Assembly (NCBI GenBank): GCA_022764045.1
Contig: JALERU010000074.1
Span: 1 to 34,205 of the forward strand
Reading direction: 5' to 3'
DNA: 34,205 nucleotides
Origin: Clostridiales bacterium
Lineage (GTDB): Bacteria > Bacillota > Clostridia > Oscillospirales > Oscillospiraceae
Part shown: one piece after another, positions 15,386 to 24,416 of the stretch
How positions within the stretch are numbered: the first letter of the stretch is position 1
Layout of the letters: each line of letters opens with the position of its first letter
The notes under the pieces: model-generated
What the model saw: the letters and a program-made list of their open reading frames with translations, nothing else
Told to the model about the DNA's origin: nothing
Database searches by the model: none
Translations under genes and position numbers: made by a program

Positions 15386-15974
15386 TCCCTATGCCGTATT
15401 GGGCGTCAGCCCTTCCGCCAGTGACGAAGAGATCAAGCGGGCCTACCGGGACCTGGTGAAGAAATACCACCCAGACAACTACGCCAACAACCCCCTGGCC
15501 GACCTGGCGGAAGCCAAGATGAAAGAGGTCAACGAGGCCTACGACGCCATTGTGAAGTCCCGCACCCAGGGCGGCTACCAGGCCGGCGGGCCGGGATATG
15601 GCGGCGGGCGGACCACCAGCCAGGGGGGCAGCCGCTATCAGAACCCCACCCTGCTCCAGGTGCGCCAGCTCATCGCCCAGAACAACCTGGCCGAGGCTGA
15701 GCGGATTCTCCGCAGCAGCCCGGCCAACAACGCCGAGTGGTATTATCTCATGGGCAGCATCGCCTATCGCCGGGGATGGATGGACGACGCCCGCCAGAAT
15801 TTTTGGACGGCCTGCAACATGGACCCCGGCAACATGGAGTACCGCCAGGCGGTCAACAGCATGGGGATGCAGGCCCGGCGGGGCAGCTATGGCGGCGGGG
15901 ACGACATGGCCAATCTCTGTACCACCCTGTGCTGCTTAAACTGCCTGTGCAACTCCTGCGACGGCTGCGGCTGA
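15378..15974 (+). CDS. J-domain protein with helical repeat and cysteine-rich tail
   Basis: The 198-residue protein starts with a J-domain (residues 1-65), which stimulates DnaK ATPase; the essential HPD is at residues 31-33 ([11 protein letters not shown]). A Gly/Tyr-rich linker (about 68-93) is followed by a TPR-like helical pair ([40 protein letters not shown], about 95-155). The last 17 residues contain eight cysteines ([18 protein letters not shown] region), which could bind zinc or an iron-sulfur cluster or act as an anchor. It lacks the DnaJ zinc-finger and C-terminal domains, so it is not DnaJ itself. AAGGAGAAC before the ATG at 15378 sets the start, which overlaps the DUF5685 stop. 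It probably delivers DnaK to a specific client, perhaps the neighbouring DUF5685 protein; this is inference. Confidence 0.8.
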   Translation: MNDPYAVLGVSPSASDEEIKRAYRDLVKKYHPDNYANNPLADLAEAKMKEVNEAYDAIVKSRTQGGYQAGGPGYGGGRTTSQGGSRYQNPTLLQVRQLIAQNNLAEAERILRSSPANNAEWYYLMGSIAYRRGWMDDARQNFWTACNMDPGNMEYRQAVNSMGMQARRGSYGGGDDMANLCTTLCCLNCLCNSCDGCG

Positions 15975-16010
15975 TTTTCCATACAGAAGCATAAGAATGA
16001 GGTGTTTTTC

Positions 16011-16889
16011 TTGATTAGAAGCATGACGGGCTATGGCCGGGGAGAAGGGATTCTCCACGACCGGGCCATTACAGTGGAGCTCCGGGCGGTGAACAACCGC
16101 TACCTGGACTGCTCCGTGAAGATTCCCCGGCTGTATGTCTTTGCCGAGGAAGCCATCAAGGCCCAGGTCCAGAAGCGGGTGGGCCGGGGAAAGGTGGATG
16201 TGTTTGTCTCCATCGACTCCTCCGCCGCCGACAAGGTGGAGGTCACCCTGAACCGCCCGGTGGCCGACGGCTATTACGCGGCCCTGACCCAGATGCGGGA
16301 TACTTACGGCCTGCGGGACGACATTTCCGTCTCCCTCCTCTCCCGGTTCCCCGATGTGTTTTTGGTGGAGAAGGAGCAGGGGGACGCCGACGTGATCGCC
16401 CAGGATATCCTCCAGGTTTTGGAGCAGGCCCTCACCGACTTTAACGCCATGCGGGAGCGGGAAGGCCAGAAACTGGCCGAGGACGTCCGGGCCAAGGCCG
16501 CCAGCATCGCCGCTCTGGTGAGCAAGGTGGAGGAACGGTCCCCGGAGACGGTGTCCGAATACCGGGAAAAGCTCCGCCAGCGCATGGAGGAGGTTTTGGA
16601 AAACACTCAGTTGGACGAGAGCCGCATCCTCACCGAGGCCGCCATCTTTGCCGATAAGGTGGCCGTGGACGAGGAGACCGTCCGCCTGCGCAGCCACCTG
16701 TCCCAGCTGGAGGACATGCTGGAAAAGGGCGGGGCCATCGGACGGAAGTTGGATTTTCTCATTCAGGAATTCAACCGGGAGGCCAACACCATCGGCTCCA
16801 AGTGCAGCGACGTGGCTTTGTCCCGTGTGGTGGTGGACCTCAAGGGAGAGATTGAGAAGATCCGGGAACAGGTCCAGAACATCGAATAA
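16011..16889 (+). CDS. yicC: YicC/YloC family endoribonuclease
   Basis: A 292-residue YicC-family protein. The N-terminal domain begins IRSMTGYGRGE and contains VELRAVNNRYLDCSVKIPR, and the C-terminal DUF1732 domain contains LLSRFPDVF, DESRILTEAAIFADKVAVDEE, LRSHLSQLEDML and the strongly conserved GRKLDFLIQEFNREANTIGSK. Members have been shown to be ribonucleases that affect small RNA stability in E. coli and B. subtilis. A GTG at 16002 is in frame but overlaps the GAGG ribosome binding site, so the TTG at 16011 with correct spacing, giving the usual family start, is chosen. It leads the conserved run yicC-remA-gmk-rpoZ, six bases or fewer between several of these genes. Confidence 0.92.
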   Translation: MIRSMTGYGRGEGILHDRAITVELRAVNNRYLDCSVKIPRLYVFAEEAIKAQVQKRVGRGKVDVFVSIDSSAADKVEVTLNRPVADGYYAALTQMRDTYGLRDDISVSLLSRFPDVFLVEKEQGDADVIAQDILQVLEQALTDFNAMREREGQKLAEDVRAKAASIAALVSKVEERSPETVSEYREKLRQRMEEVLENTQLDESRILTEAAIFADKVAVDEETVRLRSHLSQLEDMLEKGGAIGRKLDFLIQEFNREANTIGSKCSDVALSRVVVDLKGEIEKIREQVQNIE

Positions 16890-16901
16890 AGGAGGATGCC
16901 C

Positions 16902-17165
16902 TTGAAGCTCATCAACATCGGTTTTGGAAACATGGTGTCCGCCGGCCGGCTCATCGCCATTGTCAGCCCGGAGTCGGCCCCCATCAAGCGCATGGTCCAG
17001 GAGGCCCGGGACCGAGGGATGCTGGTGGACGCCACCTATGGCCGCCGCACGCGGGCGGTTCTCATTACAGACAGCGATCACATTATCCTCTCTGCCCTCC
17101 AGCCGGAAACGGTAGCCAGCCGGCTCAACGGGCGGGAAGAGATCGCGGGGGAGGAAGAAGAATGA
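16902..17165 (+). CDS. remA: RemA/DUF370 DNA-binding regulator
   Basis: RemA forms ring-like oligomers that bind DNA and, in B. subtilis, activates biofilm-matrix and osmoprotection genes. The 87-residue product carries the highly conserved [20 protein letters not shown] and [29 protein letters not shown], then [15 protein letters not shown]. The TTG at 16902 is six bases after AAGGAGG (16889-16895). An ATG at 16896 would add two residues and match the B. subtilis length, but it touches the ribosome binding site, so the TTG is preferred with moderate certainty. The stop overlaps the ATG of gmk (ATGA). The target genes in this organism cannot be told from here. Confidence 0.92.
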   Translation: MKLINIGFGNMVSAGRLIAIVSPESAPIKRMVQEARDRGMLVDATYGRRTRAVLITDSDHIILSALQPETVASRLNGREEIAGEEEE

Positions 17166-17758
17166 ACAAAGGGACCCTTGTGGTGATTTCCGGTTTTTCC
17201 GGCGCGGGGAAGGGGACAGTCCTTTCCCAGGTGCTGGAGCGGCGGCCTGAGCTCTATTTTTCTGTGTCCTTTACCACCCGGCCCCCCAGAGAAGGGGAGA
17301 AGGATGGAGTAAATTACCATTTTGTGACCCGCCAGGGGTTTCAGGAGCGGATTGACCGGGGAGAATTTCTGGAGTACGCCGAGTACGTGGGCAACTATTA
17401 CGGAACCTCGATGACGGTAATCCGGGAAAAGCTGGACCAGGGGATCGACGTGATCCTGGAAATCGAGATCCAGGGGGCGGCCAAGGTCCGGGAAAAAATG
17501 CCCGAGGCGGTCTCCCTGTTCCTTGTTCCTCCTTCCTTTGAGGAGCTATCCCGCCGGCTCCACAGCCGGGGCACAGACAGCGAGGAGAAGATCCAGCAGC
17601 GTCTGGCCACCGCCCGCCGGGAAGCCAAGGAAATTGTAAACTACGACTACATTGTTGTGAACGACACAGTGGACCGGGCGGTGGAGGAGATCTTAGCCAT
17701 CCTCACCGCCGAGAGCTGCCGGAAGGAACGGCGAATTGACATCATTGAAGGAGTGTAA
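17162..17758 (+). CDS. gmk: guanylate kinase
   Basis: Gmk phosphorylates GMP to GDP with ATP, an essential step in purine nucleotide supply and a known target of (p)ppGpp in Firmicutes. The 198 residues show the P-loop [12 protein letters not shown] near residue 9, the GMP-binding [22 protein letters not shown] near 38-60, [14 protein letters not shown], and [10 protein letters not shown] near residue 100. The lid and C-terminal helices ([24 protein letters not shown]) are complete. Its ATG overlaps the remA stop and rpoZ follows after six bases, the same order as in B. subtilis. Confidence 0.96.
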   Translation: MNKGTLVVISGFSGAGKGTVLSQVLERRPELYFSVSFTTRPPREGEKDGVNYHFVTRQGFQERIDRGEFLEYAEYVGNYYGTSMTVIREKLDQGIDVILEIEIQGAAKVREKMPEAVSLFLVPPSFEELSRRLHSRGTDSEEKIQQRLATARREAKEIVNYDYIVVNDTVDRAVEEILAILTAESCRKERRIDIIEGV

Positions 17759-17764
17759 TGGATT

Positions 17765-18034
17765 ATGATGCTGTATCCCGCAATGAATGAACTGCTGGCC
17801 CAGGTGCCCAGCCGGTATCAGTTGGTAAACGTGGTGGCCGCCCGGGCCCGGAAAATCTCTTCCAAAGCGGAGCGGGAGGACCTGATGCTGGAGGAAAAGC
17901 CTGTGAGCATCGCCATCCGGGAGATTGCCGAGGGCAATCTCAGCGATCCCGATGAGGAGGTCTCCGTGCCGGAGCAGGACTGGCCGGAAGAGGAAAGCCT
18001 GTTCCTGGAGGACGGGGACATACTGGCGGAATGA
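17765..18034 (+). CDS. rpoZ: DNA-directed RNA polymerase subunit omega
   Basis: Omega supports assembly of the RNA polymerase beta' subunit. The 89-residue protein has SRYQLVNVVAARARKI near residues 17-32, the conserved strand/helix of omega, and KPVSIAIREIAEGNL near 45-59. The C-terminal 30 residues are very acidic (DPDEEVSVPEQDWPEEESLF), a feature that varies between species. AAGGAG precedes the two possible ATG codons at 17765 and 17768. Its position between gmk and priA is the conserved Firmicute arrangement, with coaBC (expected between rpoZ and priA in B. subtilis) missing here. Confidence 0.88.
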   Translation: MMLYPAMNELLAQVPSRYQLVNVVAARARKISSKAEREDLMLEEKPVSIAIREIAEGNLSDPDEEVSVPEQDWPEEESLFLEDGDILAE

Positions 18035-18056
18035 GCCGCCTGCCTGAGAAACTGCT

Positions 18057-20522
18057 ATGATCATCGCCAAGCTGGCCTTGGCCGCGGCCACCTTTGCCAT
18101 CGACCTGCCCTATTCCTATCGGGTCCCCTCCCAACTGGAGGGGGTGCTGAGGCCGGGGATGCGGGTGCTGGCCCCCTTCGGCACGGGAAACCGGCCCAGC
18201 GAGGGGCTGGTCCTCTCCCTGGAAGAGGGGGAGGGCCGGAAGGGACTCAAGGAGCTGCGCACCCTGCTGGACGCCCGCCCTGTGCTGAGCCAGGAGGGAA
18301 TCCGGCTGGCCCTGTGGATGCGGGAGCGTTTTTTCTGCACCGTTTACGACGCCGCCCTGACGATGCTGCCCACGGGGCTGTGGTATGTCCTCAAGGAGGG
18401 CTACGCCCTGGCCCCCGGGGCAGACAGGGAGACCTGGGAGGCCGCCACCCGGGCCCGGCCCCGGGCCAACCAGCTTTTGCAGTGCATCCAGGCCGCCGGA
18501 GGCCGGGCCGATTTGGAGCAGATCAAGGCCATCCCCGACCTGAAAGACCCCCGCCGGTTGCTGCGGGAGCTGGAAAAGGAGGGCCTGGTGGTCAAGGCCA
18601 CCAACGCCCGGCGCAAGGTGAAGGACAAAACCGAGCCCATCGCCTGCCTGGCGGTGGACCCTGCCCAGGCCCTGGCCCAGATGGCCCCCAGAAAAAAGAC
18701 CTCCCCCATGGCCTATGCCGTGACAGAGCTTTTGAGCAATCTGGGCAGCGCCAGCGTGAAGGAACTGTGCTATTTCACCGGCGCCTCCCGCCAGACGGTG
18801 AAAAGCCTGGAAAAACGGGGCATCCTCACCCTCCGGGAGCAGGAGGTCTTCCGACGTCCTCTTCCCGAGGCCCAGAAGCTCCAGCCTGTGTCGGTGCTAA
18901 GCGAGCAGCAGCAGGCGGCCTACGAGGGCTTGGCGGCGCTGATGGACCGGGACGAGCCCCAGGCGGCCCTGCTGTATGGGGTGACCGGCAGCGGGAAGAC
19001 CCAGGTCTATCTGCATTTGATTCAAAAGACCCTGGCGGAAGGGCGGGGGGCCATTGTGATGGTCCCTGAGATCGCCCTGACCCCCGGCCTGCTGCAAATT
19101 TTTATCTCCCACTTCGGCCGCCAGGTGGCGGTGCTCCACAGCTGTCTTCCCACCGGGGAGCGGTATGACGAGTGGAAACGGGTCCGGGACGGCAAGGCCT
19201 CGGTGGTCATCGGGACCCGGTCGGCGGTGTTTGCGCCCCTGGAAAAGCTGGGCCTGGTGATCCTGGATGAGGAGCAGGAGGGGAGCTACCAGTCTGAGAG
19301 CATGGTCCGGTACCACGCCCGGGAGGTGGCGAAGTTCCGCTGCACCCAGCACAAGGGACTGCTCCTGCTGGGCTCGGCCACCCCGGCGGTGGAGAGCCGG
19401 TACGCTGCGGAAACCGGGCGGTATCACCTGTTCACCATGACGGCCCGGTACAACGCCCACGACCTGCCCCAGGTCCGCTTGGCGGATATGAAGGAGGAGC
19501 TTCGCCGGGGCAACCACACAGGGCTGTCGGCGCTGCTGAAGGAGGAGCTGGAGGAAAACCTTCAGCGGGGGGAGCAGAGCATCCTCTTTCTGAACCGGCG
19601 GGGAAACAGCCGCATGGTGGTCTGCCCCCAGTGTGGGGAGACCCCCTCCTGTCCCCGGTGCTCGGTTCATCTCACCTATCACAGCGCCAATGGACGGCTC
19701 ATGTGCCATTACTGCGGCCATTCCCAGGCCCTGCCCGACCTGTGCCCCCAGTGCGACAGCCGCCTTCAATTTGTGGGGATGGGGACCCAAAAGCTCCAGG
19801 AGGAGCTCCAGGCTCTGTATCCCGAGGTTGAGGTTATGCGCATGGATGCCGACACCATCACCGCCCGGCAGTCCCACGAGGCCCTGCTGGACCGGTTCCG
19901 CCGGAAAAGGGTCCCCATCCTTTTGGGGACCCAGATGGTGGCCAAGGGGCTGGATTTTGAAAACGTCACCCTGGTGGGGGTGGTGGACGGGGATCTCTCC
20001 TTGTATGCCGACAACTACCGAGCCGCCGAGCGGACCTTCTCCCTGCTGACCCAGGTGGTGGGCCGGGCGGGGCGGGGGGAGAAGCCCGGCCGGGCGGTGA
20101 TCCAGACCTGGACCCCCGAGAACGATGTGATCAACCTGGCAGCCCGCCAGGATTACGATACCTTTTACGAGGGAGAGCGGGAAATGCGCCGGATGCTCCG
20201 CTTTCCACCCTTTTTGGACCTGTTCCGGATTACCGTCTCCGGCCCGGACGAGCTCCAGGTCCTGCGGGCCTGCGCCGTGCTCCGGCGCAGCCTGGAGCCC
20301 TGGGTCAAGCCCCGGCAGCAAGGGCCGGAGGGCCCGGAGATTCTGGGACCGGCCCCGGCCCCTGTGCTGAAGGTGAACCAGCGCTACCGCTACCGGGTTC
20401 TGGTCAAGTGCCGGGGGAGCAAGGAGATCCGGGCTGTGCTGGCCCAGCTCCTCCGCCAGGCCCAGCAGGACAAGACCAATCGAGGGCTGTCCATTTTTGT
20501 GGATGTAAACCCCATGGATTAA
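18057..20522 (+). CDS. priA: primosomal helicase PriA (replication restart protein N')
   Basis: PriA recognises stalled replication forks, unwinds DNA 3'-to-5' and starts reloading of the replicative helicase. The 821 residues comprise the N-terminal DNA-binding domain (about 1-110), a winged-helix region, and two helicase lobes. Walker A GVTGSGKTQVY lies near residue 308, and the DEAH-like box reads LDEEQEGSYQS near residue 403 (Gln in place of the usual His). GSATPAVES, FLNRRGNSR and QVVGRAGRGEKPGRAVIQT are further helicase motifs. Eight cysteines between residues about 522 and 568 (CPQCGETPSCPRC, CHYCG, CPQCDS) form the two zinc sites. It starts 22 bases after rpoZ with no clear strong ribosome binding site, so coupled translation is likely. 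Confidence 0.95.
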   Translation: MIIAKLALAAATFAIDLPYSYRVPSQLEGVLRPGMRVLAPFGTGNRPSEGLVLSLEEGEGRKGLKELRTLLDARPVLSQEGIRLALWMRERFFCTVYDAALTMLPTGLWYVLKEGYALAPGADRETWEAATRARPRANQLLQCIQAAGGRADLEQIKAIPDLKDPRRLLRELEKEGLVVKATNARRKVKDKTEPIACLAVDPAQALAQMAPRKKTSPMAYAVTELLSNLGSASVKELCYFTGASRQTVKSLEKRGILTLREQEVFRRPLPEAQKLQPVSVLSEQQQAAYEGLAALMDRDEPQAALLYGVTGSGKTQVYLHLIQKTLAEGRGAIVMVPEIALTPGLLQIFISHFGRQVAVLHSCLPTGERYDEWKRVRDGKASVVIGTRSAVFAPLEKLGLVILDEEQEGSYQSESMVRYHAREVAKFRCTQHKGLLLLGSATPAVESRYAAETGRYHLFTMTARYNAHDLPQVRLADMKEELRRGNHTGLSALLKEELEENLQRGEQSILFLNRRGNSRMVVCPQCGETPSCPRCSVHLTYHSANGRLMCHYCGHSQALPDLCPQCDSRLQFVGMGTQKLQEELQALYPEVEVMRMDADTITARQSHEALLDRFRRKRVPILLGTQMVAKGLDFENVTLVGVVDGDLSLYADNYRAAERTFSLLTQVVGRAGRGEKPGRAVIQTWTPENDVINLAARQDYDTFYEGEREMRRMLRFPPFLDLFRITVSGPDELQVLRACAVLRRSLEPWVKPRQQGPEGPEILGPAPAPVLKVNQRYRYRVLVKCRGSKEIRAVLAQLLRQAQQDKTNRGLSIFVDVNPMD

Positions 20523-20554
20523 AAATAGAAAGAATGAGGAAGGAATGATCCCCC

Positions 20555-21052
20555 ATGATTAAGAAGATTTTACAGAAGGAAGATCCCGCACTCCATAAGG
20601 TCTGCCACCCCGTCACCAATTTTGACCGGAAGCTGTCGGTGCTCATCGACGACCTCGTGGATACGTTGGAAGACGCCCAGGGTCTGGGCTTGGCCGCCCC
20701 TCAGGTGGGTATCCTCCGCCGGGTGGTCATCGTGATGGATGATGACGAGACCTTTTTGGAACTGGTCAACCCCGAGATCGTCAGCCAGGAAGGGGAGCAG
20801 GAGGGCTTTGAGGGCTGCCTGAGCCTGTCCGGCCTGTATGGCATTGTCAAGCGCCCCATGAAGGTGAAGGTCAAGGCCCAGGACCGCCACGGCAACCCCG
20901 TGGAATATGAGCGGGAGGGGATTACCGCCCGCTGCTTCTGCCACGAGATCGAGCACCTGGACGGCCACATGTACTATGAAAAGGCAGGCCGCCTGTTCAC
21001 CGAGGACGAAGTGGACGAGATGCTTCAGAAGGCAGAGGAAGAAGAAAACTGA
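20555..21052 (+). CDS. def: peptide deformylase
   Basis: Def removes the formyl group from the first methionine of nascent proteins. The 165-residue metalloenzyme has all three family motifs: GLGLAAPQVG at residues 43-52, EGCLS with the metal-binding Cys88, and CHEIEHLDG with His130, Glu131 and His134. The spacing fits the type 1 deformylase subfamily found in clostridia. The gene is followed after 21 bases by fmt, which adds the formyl group to initiator tRNA, so both sides of the formylation cycle are co-expressed. Confidence 0.96.
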   Translation: MIKKILQKEDPALHKVCHPVTNFDRKLSVLIDDLVDTLEDAQGLGLAAPQVGILRRVVIVMDDDETFLELVNPEIVSQEGEQEGFEGCLSLSGLYGIVKRPMKVKVKAQDRHGNPVEYEREGITARCFCHEIEHLDGHMYYEKAGRLFTEDEVDEMLQKAEEEEN

Positions 21053-21073
21053 CCGAAAGAGAGGGAGGAGCCG

Positions 21074-21994
21074 ATGAACATTCTTTTTATGGGTACGCCG
21101 GATTTTGCCGTGCCCTCTCTGGAGGCCCTGGTGGCCGCCGGCCACCGGGTGGTGGGGGTATTCAGCCAGCCGGACAAGCCCAAAAACCGGGGCATGAAGC
21201 TCCTGCCCACGCCGGTGAAGGTCTGCGCCCAGGCCCATGACATTCCTGTCTTTCAGCCCACCAAGCTCCGGGACGGCACCGCCCTGGAGACCATCCGGGC
21301 GCTGGCGCCCGACCTCATTGTGGTGGCGGCCTATGGCAGAATTTTGCCCCAGGAAATTTTGGACTACCCCCGGCTGGGGTGTATCAATGTCCACTCCTCC
21401 CTCCTGCCGAAATACCGGGGGTCCGCGCCCATTCACTGGGCCATCCTCAACGGGGACCGGGAGACCGGGGTGACCATTATGCACATGGCCCTGGCCCTGG
21501 ACGCCGGGGATATCATCGCCCAGAGGGCGACCCCCATCGACCCCGACGAGACCGTGGAGACCCTCCACGACCGCCTGGCCCAGATGGGGGCGGAGCTGTT
21601 GGTGGAAACCGTGGACAAGATTGCCCACGGCACCGCCACCCGAACGGCCCAGGAGGAGAGCCAGGTGACCCAGGCCCCCATGCTCAGCCGCACCCTGTCC
21701 CCCATGGACTGGACCCGGCCTGCCCGAGCCCTTCACGACCAAGTCCGGGGCCTCATCCCTTGGCCCGCGGCTGTGACGGAGCTGGGGGGAACCCGGTGCA
21801 AAATTTTTGCCACCACGGTGCTGGAGGAGACCACCGGGAAAGCTCCCGGCAGCATCCTGTCCGCCGATAAAAAGGGCCTGAAGGTGGCCTGCGGCGGGGG
21901 AACGGTCCTTCAGATCGACATCCTCCAGGCCGACGGGGGCAAGCGGATGGCCGCCGCCGACTATCTGCGGGGTCACCCCATTGCCGTGGATTGA
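21074..21994 (+). CDS. fmt: methionyl-tRNA formyltransferase
   Basis: Fmt transfers a formyl group from 10-formyltetrahydrofolate to methionyl-initiator tRNA. In the 306 residues, IRFMGTP-type start (ILFMGTPDFAVPSL) is followed by QPDKPKNRGMKLLPTPVK, AYGRILPQEILDYP and the catalytic INVHSSLLPKYRGSAPIHWAI with Asn105 and His107. Asp143 lies in LDAGDI. The C-terminal tRNA-binding OB domain runs from about residue 205 (RALHDQVRGLIPWPAAVT). GGGAGGAG is correctly spaced before the ATG at 21074. It lies between def and rsmB as in B. subtilis. Confidence 0.96.
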   Translation: MNILFMGTPDFAVPSLEALVAAGHRVVGVFSQPDKPKNRGMKLLPTPVKVCAQAHDIPVFQPTKLRDGTALETIRALAPDLIVVAAYGRILPQEILDYPRLGCINVHSSLLPKYRGSAPIHWAILNGDRETGVTIMHMALALDAGDIIAQRATPIDPDETVETLHDRLAQMGAELLVETVDKIAHGTATRTAQEESQVTQAPMLSRTLSPMDWTRPARALHDQVRGLIPWPAAVTELGGTRCKIFATTVLEETTGKAPGSILSADKKGLKVACGGGTVLQIDILQADGGKRMAAADYLRGHPIAVD

Positions 21995-22028
21995 ATCTGC
22001 GCCAAACCAGAAAGGAGGGGGACGAGGG

Positions 22029-23366
22029 ATGTCTGCCCGAGAAGCCGCCCTACTCACCTTAGTTGCCATGGAGCGCCAGAAGGCCTGGTCCAACGGCCAC
22101 CTGAAAAAGGTCATCCAGGAACAGCGCCTGGACCGGCGGGACGCCGCCCTGGCCACCCGCCTGTGCTTTGGCGTGCTGCAAAACCGGATGCTGCTGGACC
22201 ACTACCTCCAGCAGTACTCCACCATGAAACTGACCAAAATGGAGAGCAAGGTGCGAAATAGCCTCCGCATGGGCTTGTACCAAATGCTCTTCCTGACCAA
22301 GATCCCCGTGAACGCCGCCGTGAGCGAGGCGGTGGAGCTGACCAAAAAACACTGTAAAAACCCCAAAGCCGGGGGCATGGTCAATGGCATCCTGCGCAAC
22401 CTGGCCCGCCACCTGGATGAGCTGCCCACCCTGGACCGGGGCAGCACCGCCGCCTATCTCTCCCTGCTCTACAGCCACCCCCAGTGGCTGGTGGAGGAAT
22501 GGGGGGAGGCGCTGGGGGAACAGGAGCTGGAAGCTCTCCTCCGCTGGGACAATAGCGAGCCCCCGGTGACGGTGCAGGTGAACACCTGCCGGTTCCAAAC
22601 CCCGCAGGTGAGGGCCCTGCTGCAAGAGGAGGGGATTCAGGTGGAGCCCCACCCCTGGCTGCCTGACTGCCTGGTCCTCTCGGCCACGGGAGACCTGACC
22701 CAGAGCCGTGCCTGGGAGGAGGGCATGCTCTACGCCCAGGACCCCGCCGCCCGTCTGGCGGTGCTGGCCGCCGGGCTCCAGCCGGGAACCAAGGTGCTGG
22801 ACGCCTGCGCCGCCCCCGGAGGGAAATCCTTTGGGGCGGCTGTGGTGATGGGGGACCGGGGAGAGATCCACGCCTGCGACCTCCACGCCCATAAAAAGGG
22901 CCTCATTGAGGCAGGCGCCGCCCGGCTGGGCTTTCACGCCATCACCGCCCAGGTGGTGGACGCAAAGAAACCCCGGAAGGGCTGGGAGGAGGCCTTTGAC
23001 ACGGTTCTGGCTGACGTTCCCTGCTCCGGCCTGGGGGTGATCCGTAAGAAGCCGGAGATCCGGTATAAACCCCGGGAGGAGCTGGCGGGTCTGCCCCAGG
23101 TCCAGGGGGAGATTTTGGAGAATGTCTCCCATTATGTGAAGCCCGGCGGGGTCCTCCTTTATTCCACCTGCACCCTCCGGCCCCAGGAAAACGAAGAGGT
23201 GATCCAGGCTTTCCTGTCTGCCCACAGGGAATTTTCCTTGGAGCCCTTCACACTGCCCGGCCCGGCCGGGGAGGTAGCCCAGGGCCAGATCACCCTCTGG
23301 CCCCAGCGGCTGGAGACCGATGGGTTCTTCCTGGCCAAGCTCCGGAAGGAGGAAGGCCATGGCTGA
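22029..23366 (+). CDS. rsmB: 16S rRNA (cytosine(967)-C5)-methyltransferase
   Basis: RsmB methylates C967 of 16S rRNA using SAM. The 445-residue protein has an N-terminal NusB-like RNA-binding domain (residues 1-140, with DRRDAALATRLCFGVLQNR and IPVNAAVSEAVELTKKH) and a C-terminal NOL1/NOP2/Sun methyltransferase domain: VLDACAAPGGKS near residue 257 is the SAM loop, DVPCSGLGVIRKKPEIR holds one active cysteine and YSTCTLRPQENEEV the catalytic one. A longer frame starts at 21981, but AAAGGAGG before the ATG at 22029 sets the start. Its last eight bases overlap rlmN. Confidence 0.95.
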   Translation: MSAREAALLTLVAMERQKAWSNGHLKKVIQEQRLDRRDAALATRLCFGVLQNRMLLDHYLQQYSTMKLTKMESKVRNSLRMGLYQMLFLTKIPVNAAVSEAVELTKKHCKNPKAGGMVNGILRNLARHLDELPTLDRGSTAAYLSLLYSHPQWLVEEWGEALGEQELEALLRWDNSEPPVTVQVNTCRFQTPQVRALLQEEGIQVEPHPWLPDCLVLSATGDLTQSRAWEEGMLYAQDPAARLAVLAAGLQPGTKVLDACAAPGGKSFGAAVVMGDRGEIHACDLHAHKKGLIEAGAARLGFHAITAQVVDAKKPRKGWEEAFDTVLADVPCSGLGVIRKKPEIRYKPREELAGLPQVQGEILENVSHYVKPGGVLLYSTCTLRPQENEEVIQAFLSAHREFSLEPFTLPGPAGEVAQGQITLWPQRLETDGFFLAKLRKEEGHG

Positions 23367-24411
23367 TCTGAAATCTATGACCCCGGCGGAACTCACCGCC
23401 TGGTGCAAGGACCAGGGGCAGCCCGCCTTTCGGGGCAAGCAGATCTTCCAGTGGTTCAGCCGGGGCATTTCCTCCACGGAGGAAATGACGGATCTGCCCA
23501 AGGCCCTCCGGACAAAAATCGACCGGGAGGGAGGGATTTCCCCCCTGACGGTGGAGCGAAAACAGGTCTCAAAGCTGGACGGCACCATACAATATCTTTG
23601 GAGGCTGCCCGACGGCAACTGCATCGAGCCCGTTCTCATGCGCTATCCTCACGGAAACTCCGTGTGTATCTCTTCCCAGGTGGGGTGCGCCATGGGCTGC
23701 GCCTTCTGCGCCTCCACCGTGGGGGGGCGGGTGCGGAACCTGACGGCGGGGGAGATCCTGGATCAGGTAATCTTTACCCAGAAAGATTCCGGCCTGCCCA
23801 TTTCCAACATTGTCCTCATGGGGATCGGGGAGCCCCTGGACAACTATGACCATGTGCGGAAATTCCTCACCCTGGTGAACCATCCTGACGGGATGAACAT
23901 TGGCATGCGCCATATCTCCCTGTCCACCTGCGGCCTCATCAAGGGCATTGACCGCCTGGCGGAGGAAGGGCTTCAGCTAACCCTGTCGGTCTCCCTCCAC
24001 GCGCCGGACGACGAGACCCGAAGCGCTCTCATGCCGGTGAACCGGGCCACCGGGGTGGACGCCCTCTTTGCCGCCTGCCGGCGGTATTTTGAAAAAACCG
24101 GGCGGCGGATTTCCTATGAATACGCCATGATTGACGGCGTCAACGATACCCCCCGCCAGGCGGCCCTTTTGGCCGACCGGCTGGAGGGGACCGTCGCCCA
24201 TGTGAATCTGATCCCTCTCAACCATGTGGAGGAGAGCAGCTTGCAGCCCAGCTCCCGTGTGGCCGCCTTTCAGCGGCAACTGGAAAAACGGGGGGTGACC
24301 GCCACCGTCCGGCGGCGGCTGGGCAGCGATATAGACGCCTCCTGCGGACAACTGCGCCGGAAGGCCCTGCGGGACCCGCGAAGTGACAGCAGAAGACGCG
24401 AAAGGAGATGA
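23359..24411 (+). CDS. rlmN: 23S rRNA (adenine(2503)-C2)-methyltransferase, radical SAM
   Basis: RlmN is a radical SAM enzyme that methylates A2503 of 23S rRNA and A37 of some tRNAs. The 350 residues contain the iron-sulfur cluster motif C110-x3-C114-x2-C117 (SQVGCAMGCAFCAST), the GIGEPLDNYDHV motif near residue 160, HISLSTCGL and SLHAPDDETR, and ASCGQLR near the C-terminus with the methyl-carrying cysteine. The N-terminal domain contains FRGKQIFQWF near residue 24. AAGGAGGAA precedes the ATG at 23359; further in-frame starts upstream lie inside rsmB. The basic tail (RRERR) reads to within five bases of the phosphatase gene. Nothing in the sequence suggests it is Cfr rather than RlmN. Confidence 0.95.
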   Translation: MADLKSMTPAELTAWCKDQGQPAFRGKQIFQWFSRGISSTEEMTDLPKALRTKIDREGGISPLTVERKQVSKLDGTIQYLWRLPDGNCIEPVLMRYPHGNSVCISSQVGCAMGCAFCASTVGGRVRNLTAGEILDQVIFTQKDSGLPISNIVLMGIGEPLDNYDHVRKFLTLVNHPDGMNIGMRHISLSTCGLIKGIDRLAEEGLQLTLSVSLHAPDDETRSALMPVNRATGVDALFAACRRYFEKTGRRISYEYAMIDGVNDTPRQAALLADRLEGTVAHVNLIPLNHVEESSLQPSSRVAAFQRQLEKRGVTATVRRRLGSDIDASCGQLRRKALRDPRSDSRRRERR

Positions 24412-24416
24412 TCCCT

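Noticed and set aside
19264-19275. PriA DEEQ in place of DEEH as a possible inactivating change
   Set aside because: All other helicase motifs and zinc sites are intact, and I recall Gln at this position in other clostridial PriA proteins, so it is more likely lineage variation.
18897-20321. 474-codon minus-strand open frame opposite priA
   Set aside because: Shadow frame; the plus strand encodes full-length PriA with all motifs.
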